From assembly GCA_002423365.1 (NCBI GenBank), contig DIVU01000058.1, positions 8,550 through 16,395 of the forward strand: 7,846 nt of DNA. The letters are read 5' to 3'. The notes beneath the pieces were generated by a model that saw nothing but the letters and a program-made list of their open reading frames with translations, searched no databases and was not told where the DNA came from. Origin of the DNA: Desulfuromonadaceae bacterium UBA6124. GTDB lineage: Bacteria > Desulfobacterota > Desulfuromonadia > Desulfuromonadales > Trichloromonadaceae. Of the stretch, positions 4,331 to 7,846 are shown piece by piece (within the stretch, counting starts at the first letter, position 1; every line of letters begins with the position of its first letter). The position numbers were made by a program, and so were the translations under genes.

Positions 4331-5741
4331 AGCTTTTTTTCGGTAGCGGCGCCAACCGGGCGATCGATTCCACGTGCGGGGTCTGGGGGAACATGTCGAC
4401 CGGCTGGACTGCTTCGGTCCCGTAGCCGAGGCGGTGTAGCAGCTCCAGATCCCGGGCCAGGGTCTCCGGATTGCAGGAGACGTAGATGATCGTGCGCGGC
4501 GCCAGACCCGCCAGTTCGGTCAAGACCTCCTCGGCGCAGCCGCCCCGGGGGGGATTGAGCACGGCGACGCTCCCCGGCGGCAATTCCCCTGCTAGATCGT
4601 GGATCAGTTCGGCGGCGTCGCCGGCGATGAAGGCGCAGTTGTTCCGCTCGTTCATGCGGGCATTCTCGCGGGCGTTGCGTACCGCCTCTTCGCTGACCTC
4701 GATGCCGATCACCCGCCCGGCGTCCCGGGCCAGGTTGAGAGCGATGCCGCCGATGCCGCAGTAGAGATCGACGGCGATCTCCCCCGGTTTCAGCTCGGCC
4801 CACTTGCGCACTTGGGCATAGATGCGAGCCGCCTGCTCGTTGTGCACCTGAAAGAAAGAGGTCGGCGCGATGCGCAGGCGGATCTCCCCCACCTGATCGA
4901 TAAGATCGGGTACCCCCAGCATTTTCAGCGTTTCCCGCCCGAAAATCACATTTCCTTCGGCGCTGTTGATGTTCTGCTGCACCGAGACGACCTCCGGCAC
5001 CTTCTTCATCAGCCACTTGCCGAGATGGGTGAGATCCCGGAAATTGCGCTCGGAGCAGACGAAGGTGACCATCGCCCGGTTCGCCGCCGGAGCGACCTTG
5101 ATCGTCAGGTAGCGCAACAGTCCCCGTTTACTGCGCGGGTTATAAAGATAGATATCCTGCCGTGCGATCTCTTCTTTGACTACGGCGACGATGCGGTTGA
5201 TCAGGGGATGATGCAAAGGGCAGTCGGCGATATCCACCACCGCGTGGCTGCCCCGGCGATAGAGGCCGATCTTGACTTCCCCCCGTTCCTTAGCCATCAC
5301 CAGTTTGGCGTTGGTACGGTAGCCGAGGCGCTGCTCGGCTTCCAGGATGGGGAGAACCGGCACTTCGGCAAGTAGCGTCCGGTTGCTCAGATGGCGACGG
5401 ACCTTGGCTTCCTTGAAACGCAACTGCGCCGGGTAGTTCATGGCGATGAGCGAACAGCCCTGGCAGTCCTGGGCGCGTTTGCAGCTCGGCACGCCCCGCT
5501 CGACGCTCTTGCGCAGCACTTTGCGCAACTGACCGATAATGCGCCGCTGCCCTTCGTGCTCGATGGCGAAGGTCACCTTTTCGCCGGGCAGGGCGCCGGC
5601 GATCAGCACTTCCTTGGTCTGGTAATAGCCGATCCCGAGCCCCTCGTCGTCGAGGCGGTTGATGTCCAGCTCGATGGGAGGCTCCGGAACGCGGCGTTTC
5701 GATTTCTGGTTTTTCTCTGGTTTTACGGGTGGTTTGGCCAT
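4329..5741 (-). CDS. rlmD: 23S rRNA (uracil-5-)-methyltransferase, RlmD/RumA family
   Basis: The enzyme transfers methyl from SAM to C5 of a uridine in 23S rRNA (U1939 for E. coli RlmD). The 470 residues start with a basic tail. A TRAM-type RNA-binding domain follows (about 22-75: IELDINRLDDEGLGIGY, LPGEKV). Next are the four 4Fe-4S cysteines, Cys87, Cys93, Cys96 and Cys174, in the family's Cx5CxxC...C arrangement. The methyltransferase domain has FFQ (Gln298), SAM motif VDLYCGIGG (324-332), NPPRGG (396-401), nucleophile Cys423 in VSCNP and general base Glu458 in HVES. Many relatives have Asp where this one has Asn396. The target could be U1939, U747 or both (as in RlmCD); sequence alone does not decide. 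The ribosome site is weak (CAGG about 11 bases before ATG 5741). The stop abuts the palindrome at 4205-4330, but the C-terminus looks complete. Confidence 0.92.
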   Translation of the reverse strand: MAKPPVKPEKNQKSKRRVPEPPIELDINRLDDEGLGIGYYQTKEVLIAGALPGEKVTFAIEHEGQRRIIGQLRKVLRKSVERGVPSCKRAQDCQGCSLIAMNYPAQLRFKEAKVRRHLSNRTLLAEVPVLPILEAEQRLGYRTNAKLVMAKERGEVKIGLYRRGSHAVVDIADCPLHHPLINRIVAVVKEEIARQDIYLYNPRSKRGLLRYLTIKVAPAANRAMVTFVCSERNFRDLTHLGKWLMKKVPEVVSVQQNINSAEGNVIFGRETLKMLGVPDLIDQVGEIRLRIAPTSFFQVHNEQAARIYAQVRKWAELKPGEIAVDLYCGIGGIALNLARDAGRVIGIEVSEEAVRNARENARMNERNNCAFIAGDAAELIHDLAGELPPGSVAVLNPPRGGCAEEVLTELAGLAPRTIIYVSCNPETLARDLELLHRLGYGTEAVQPVDMFPQTPHVESIARLAPLPKKS

Positions 5742-5784
5742 CTATTTTTTGCCTGTCGAAATAATGTGGTTGCAGAGTTGAGGC

Positions 5785-5813
5785 ACATTAGCCCCTCACT
5801 CCGCATCTGTCAA
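5785..5813 (-). promoter_or_regulatory. Sigma-70 promoter of rlmD
   Basis: On the minus strand a perfect TTGACA (5813-5808), a 17-base spacer and TAATGT (5790-5785) precede the rlmD start by about 44 bases. The -10 is only a half match (3 of 6), but spacing and location fit well. Confidence 0.6.
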
Positions 5814-6071
5814 ATCTTTGCTCGCCCTTTCTTCCGGCCTTGTTGCAATCCCCCGAAAGACTCTTTTCTCAACGTTTCGGATCAGCGTCCTCGACATGGG
5901 TTCGCTAGTTAGGGAAAATTAACGATTCTGGACTAAAATTCCAGGTTATTTCAAGCCGGCTTTTGGATTATTCTTATACACAACATTCACCACAAAAGGT
6001 CGTATGGGCTTGCGCGGTTTCCGGGAGAGGAATCGGGGCCACGGCGGCAAATGAACAAGATTTTCGGTCGC
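5814..6071. other. Divergent intergenic stretch, rlmD / sensor kinase
   Basis: No gene is supported here. The central part (about 5910-5995) is AT-richer than its flanks. It contains a 10-base perfect palindrome AAGCCGGCTT (5953-5962) and a TATACA-like -10 near 5976-5981 without a clear -35. The kinase promoter is probably in this stretch, but I cannot place it. I checked for riboswitch-like conserved blocks by eye and recognised none. Confidence 0.5.
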
Positions 6072-6087
6072 ACAGAGGGGGCTCTGT
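6072..6087 (+). promoter_or_regulatory. Hairpin presenting the sensor-kinase Shine-Dalgarno sequence
   Basis: ACAGAG (6072-6077) pairs perfectly with CTCTGT (6082-6087), with GGGG in the loop. The Shine-Dalgarno GAGGGGG spans stem and loop, 9 bases before ATG 6091. Translation could be tuned by opening of this small stem. The stem is only 6 bp, so it may have no role. Confidence 0.5.
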
Positions 6088-6090
6088 TTT

Positions 6091-7846
6091 ATGACAAGGG
6101 GATTCGCGGTTCAACGGTTTGCCGGATTCGCATGGCTACTCTTTTTTCTCCTGTTGCTCGGTCCTTCCCGCCCCGTTGCCTTTGCTTCGCCCCCGACGGA
6201 AGTGAAGGATCTGCTCATCCTGCACAGCTATGATCCCGGTTATCCCCGAACCCAGAGCATCATGGCCGGCATGGAAGAGGTCTTCACGGCTTCCGGGGAA
6301 GAGCTGCGGATCCAGGTCGAATATCTCGACACCAAGCGCTATCACAAAGCGGAATATATCGATTCGGTTCTGGAAACCCTTTTCGAATTCAAGTTGCGCC
6401 ATCGTCGCTACGATCTGGTCCTTCTTTCCGACGACGATGCCTTGAAGTTCGTGCTGAAGCATCGCGCCGACTGGTTCGCCGACACCCCCGTCGTTTTCTG
6501 TGGAATCGGCACGATCACCCCCGTTTCCCCTCCCGATCTTAAAACCATCACCGGGGTTCGCGACAATCCATCCTTCGCGGAAACGATCGCCCTGGCCCTG
6601 CGGCTGCATCCCGGTACCAAAGAGCTGATTTTTGTTGGCTGCCCCAACAATCTGCCCGGAGCTTTGGCCCGGGAAGGGGTTGTCGGCGCCTTGACGGAAT
6701 TTTCCGGGCGGGTCGACGCCACCTTTTGGGACGACCTGCATGTGGAGGATCTGAAGGAACGGTTGGTACGGCTGCAATCGGGCCAACTGGTTTTCATCTA
6801 CGGCTTCATTTGCGACCGCACCGACCGGGTGATTTCCGCCGCCGAACTCGGCGAACTAGTCAGCGGCATCGCCCCCGTGCCGGTCTATTCCTTCTGGGAT
6901 TATATGCTCGGGAGCGGCATCGTCGGCGGCAAACTGGTCAGCTCCCGGCAGCAGGGGGTACTGGGCGCCCAGATGGCCCTGCGCATTCTGCGGGGAGAGC
7001 CGGCGGAAGTCATCGCCGTCGACAACGTCGAAGCCAACCGGTACATGTTCGATTTCCGGGTACTGGAACGGTTCAATCTCCCCCCCGAACTCCTCCCCTC
7101 CTCCAGCCTGATCGTCAATCAACCCGAACCTTTTTATCATGTCGATAAGAAATACCTCTGGGGCGGCCTGGGACTGATCGCGGTTTTAGGAGGAGCGATC
7201 CTGATTCTCTTGTATAACGTGCGACGGCGGCAACAGGCCGAGGGTCGCTTGCAGGTTTCCCTGAACGAAGCCGAAGAGGCGCGGGAAAAGATCGATGCGA
7301 TTTTGAGCTCGGTATCCGACGGTCTGATCGTGACCGACAACGCGCGCCGAGTGGTGATGATGAACCAGGCCGCGGAGGAAATCCTGCATAGCGACCTGGC
7401 GACGGCCTTTTCCCGCCCTGTGGTCGAGCTCTGCCGCGACGCCGCTTTCCACGAGCATCTGGAGGGGGCTCGACAGGAAGCCGAAAGCGGACGAACGGCG
7501 CAGGTTTTGTTGCAGATCGCGGACCCCGACACCCATGAGACGCGGATGGTTCAGGCGCGGACCTCGCCGGTGCGGGGGCCCGACGGCGCGGGGGCGGGAA
7601 CCGTGACCCTGCTGCGGGACGTGACCCGCGAGCAGGTGGTCGACCGCATGAAGAACGAATTCATTTCCATCGCCGCCCACGAACTGCGCACCCCCCTGAC
7701 GGCGGTCATGGGCTATGCGGAACTTCTGGCGGACGAGCCGATACGGGGTCCCTTCAGTCCGGCGCAGAAGCAGGAGTTCATCGGCCAGATCCTGAACCGG
7801 GCCGAAGCGCTGGAGCGGATCATCAACGATCTTCTCGATGTCGGGA
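6091..7846 (+). CDS. Membrane sensor histidine kinase with ABC-substrate-binding-like sensor (3' end missing)
   Basis: The frame is open from ATG 6091 to the window edge (585 codons). Residues 1-32 are a signal peptide (hydrophobic core 11-24, likely cut after AFA). Residues about 38-345 resemble the periplasmic ABC_sub_bind-type sensor (LLILHSYDPGYPRTQSIMAGMEEVF; TPVVFCGIGT; VPVYSFWDYMLGSGIVGG). One transmembrane helix (about 355-375) is followed by a charged, probably coiled-coil linker. A PAS-like region (about 398-510) contains AILSSVSDGLIVTDNARRVVMMNQAAEEIL. A HisKA domain begins at MKNEFISIAAHELRTPLTAVMGYAELL, with phospho-acceptor His530. The ATP-binding domain must lie beyond the edge. 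The kinase probably senses a small periplasmic ligand and phosphorylates a response regulator outside the window. The ligand cannot be told from sequence. No link to the selenium genes is evident. Confidence 0.93.
   Translation, partial: MTRGFAVQRFAGFAWLLFFLLLLGPSRPVAFASPPTEVKDLLILHSYDPGYPRTQSIMAGMEEVFTASGEELRIQVEYLDTKRYHKAEYIDSVLETLFEFKLRHRRYDLVLLSDDDALKFVLKHRADWFADTPVVFCGIGTITPVSPPDLKTITGVRDNPSFAETIALALRLHPGTKELIFVGCPNNLPGALAREGVVGALTEFSGRVDATFWDDLHVEDLKERLVRLQSGQLVFIYGFICDRTDRVISAAELGELVSGIAPVPVYSFWDYMLGSGIVGGKLVSSRQQGVLGAQMALRILRGEPAEVIAVDNVEANRYMFDFRVLERFNLPPELLPSSSLIVNQPEPFYHVDKKYLWGGLGLIAVLGGAILILLYNVRRRQQAEGRLQVSLNEAEEAREKIDAILSSVSDGLIVTDNARRVVMMNQAAEEILHSDLATAFSRPVVELCRDAAFHEHLEGARQEAESGRTAQVLLQIADPDTHETRMVQARTSPVRGPDGAGAGTVTLLRDVTREQVVDRMKNEFISIAAHELRTPLTAVMGYAELLADEPIRGPFSPAQKQEFIGQILNRAEALERIINDLLDVG

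Noticed and set aside
4264..5016. 250-codon minus-strand frame overlapping rlmD
   Set aside because: Arg/Gly-rich shadow in another frame; rlmD motifs occupy the true frame.
6136..6786. 216-codon minus-strand frame opposite the sensor kinase
   Set aside because: Antisense to a clear multi-domain kinase; no domain recognised.

Overview
The window looks like chromosomal DNA from a high-GC bacterium that uses selenocysteine. Gene content and style suggest a delta-proteobacterium of the Desulfuromonas/Geobacter/Pelobacter kind. The hints are a selenocysteine-containing SelD, a YedF-type selenium protein, a sensor kinase with an ABC-substrate-binding-like sensor, and a long extragenic palindrome of a type I associate with these genomes. 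This placement is inference; no 16S or other marker is present.

Positions 1-3819 hold a minus-strand selenium locus. In transcription order it contains yedF (3819-3238), a 66-codon unknown gene (2764-2564), selB (2375-456) and selD (from 448, running off the left edge). SelD makes selenophosphate, and SelB carries Sec-tRNA to UGA codons marked by a SECIS hairpin. YedF is a TusA/DsrE-like protein known by genome association with selenium metabolism. selD itself has an in-frame UGA at codon 17, followed by SECIS-like hairpins, so it is a selenoprotein gene that ordinary gene callers miss. A similar GGU-loop hairpin lies in the selB leader, downstream of a plausible promoter. A strong sigma-54 promoter match precedes the 66-codon gene, and a 470-base gene-free stretch separates that gene from yedF.

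Positions 3865-4330 hold a small plus-strand lipoprotein gene, then an inverted repeat and a ~126-base imperfect palindrome. The palindrome ends exactly at the stop codon of the convergent gene rlmD (5741-4329, minus strand), which encodes an Fe-S-containing 23S rRNA m5U methyltransferase. rlmD has a clear TTGACA-type promoter.

Positions 5814-6090 carry no gene. From 6091 to the right edge runs the N-terminal part of a membrane sensor histidine kinase: signal peptide, periplasmic substrate-binding-like domain, one transmembrane segment, PAS region and HisKA. Its Shine-Dalgarno sequence sits in the loop of a small hairpin. No tRNA (including selC), rRNA, IS element or CRISPR array was found.
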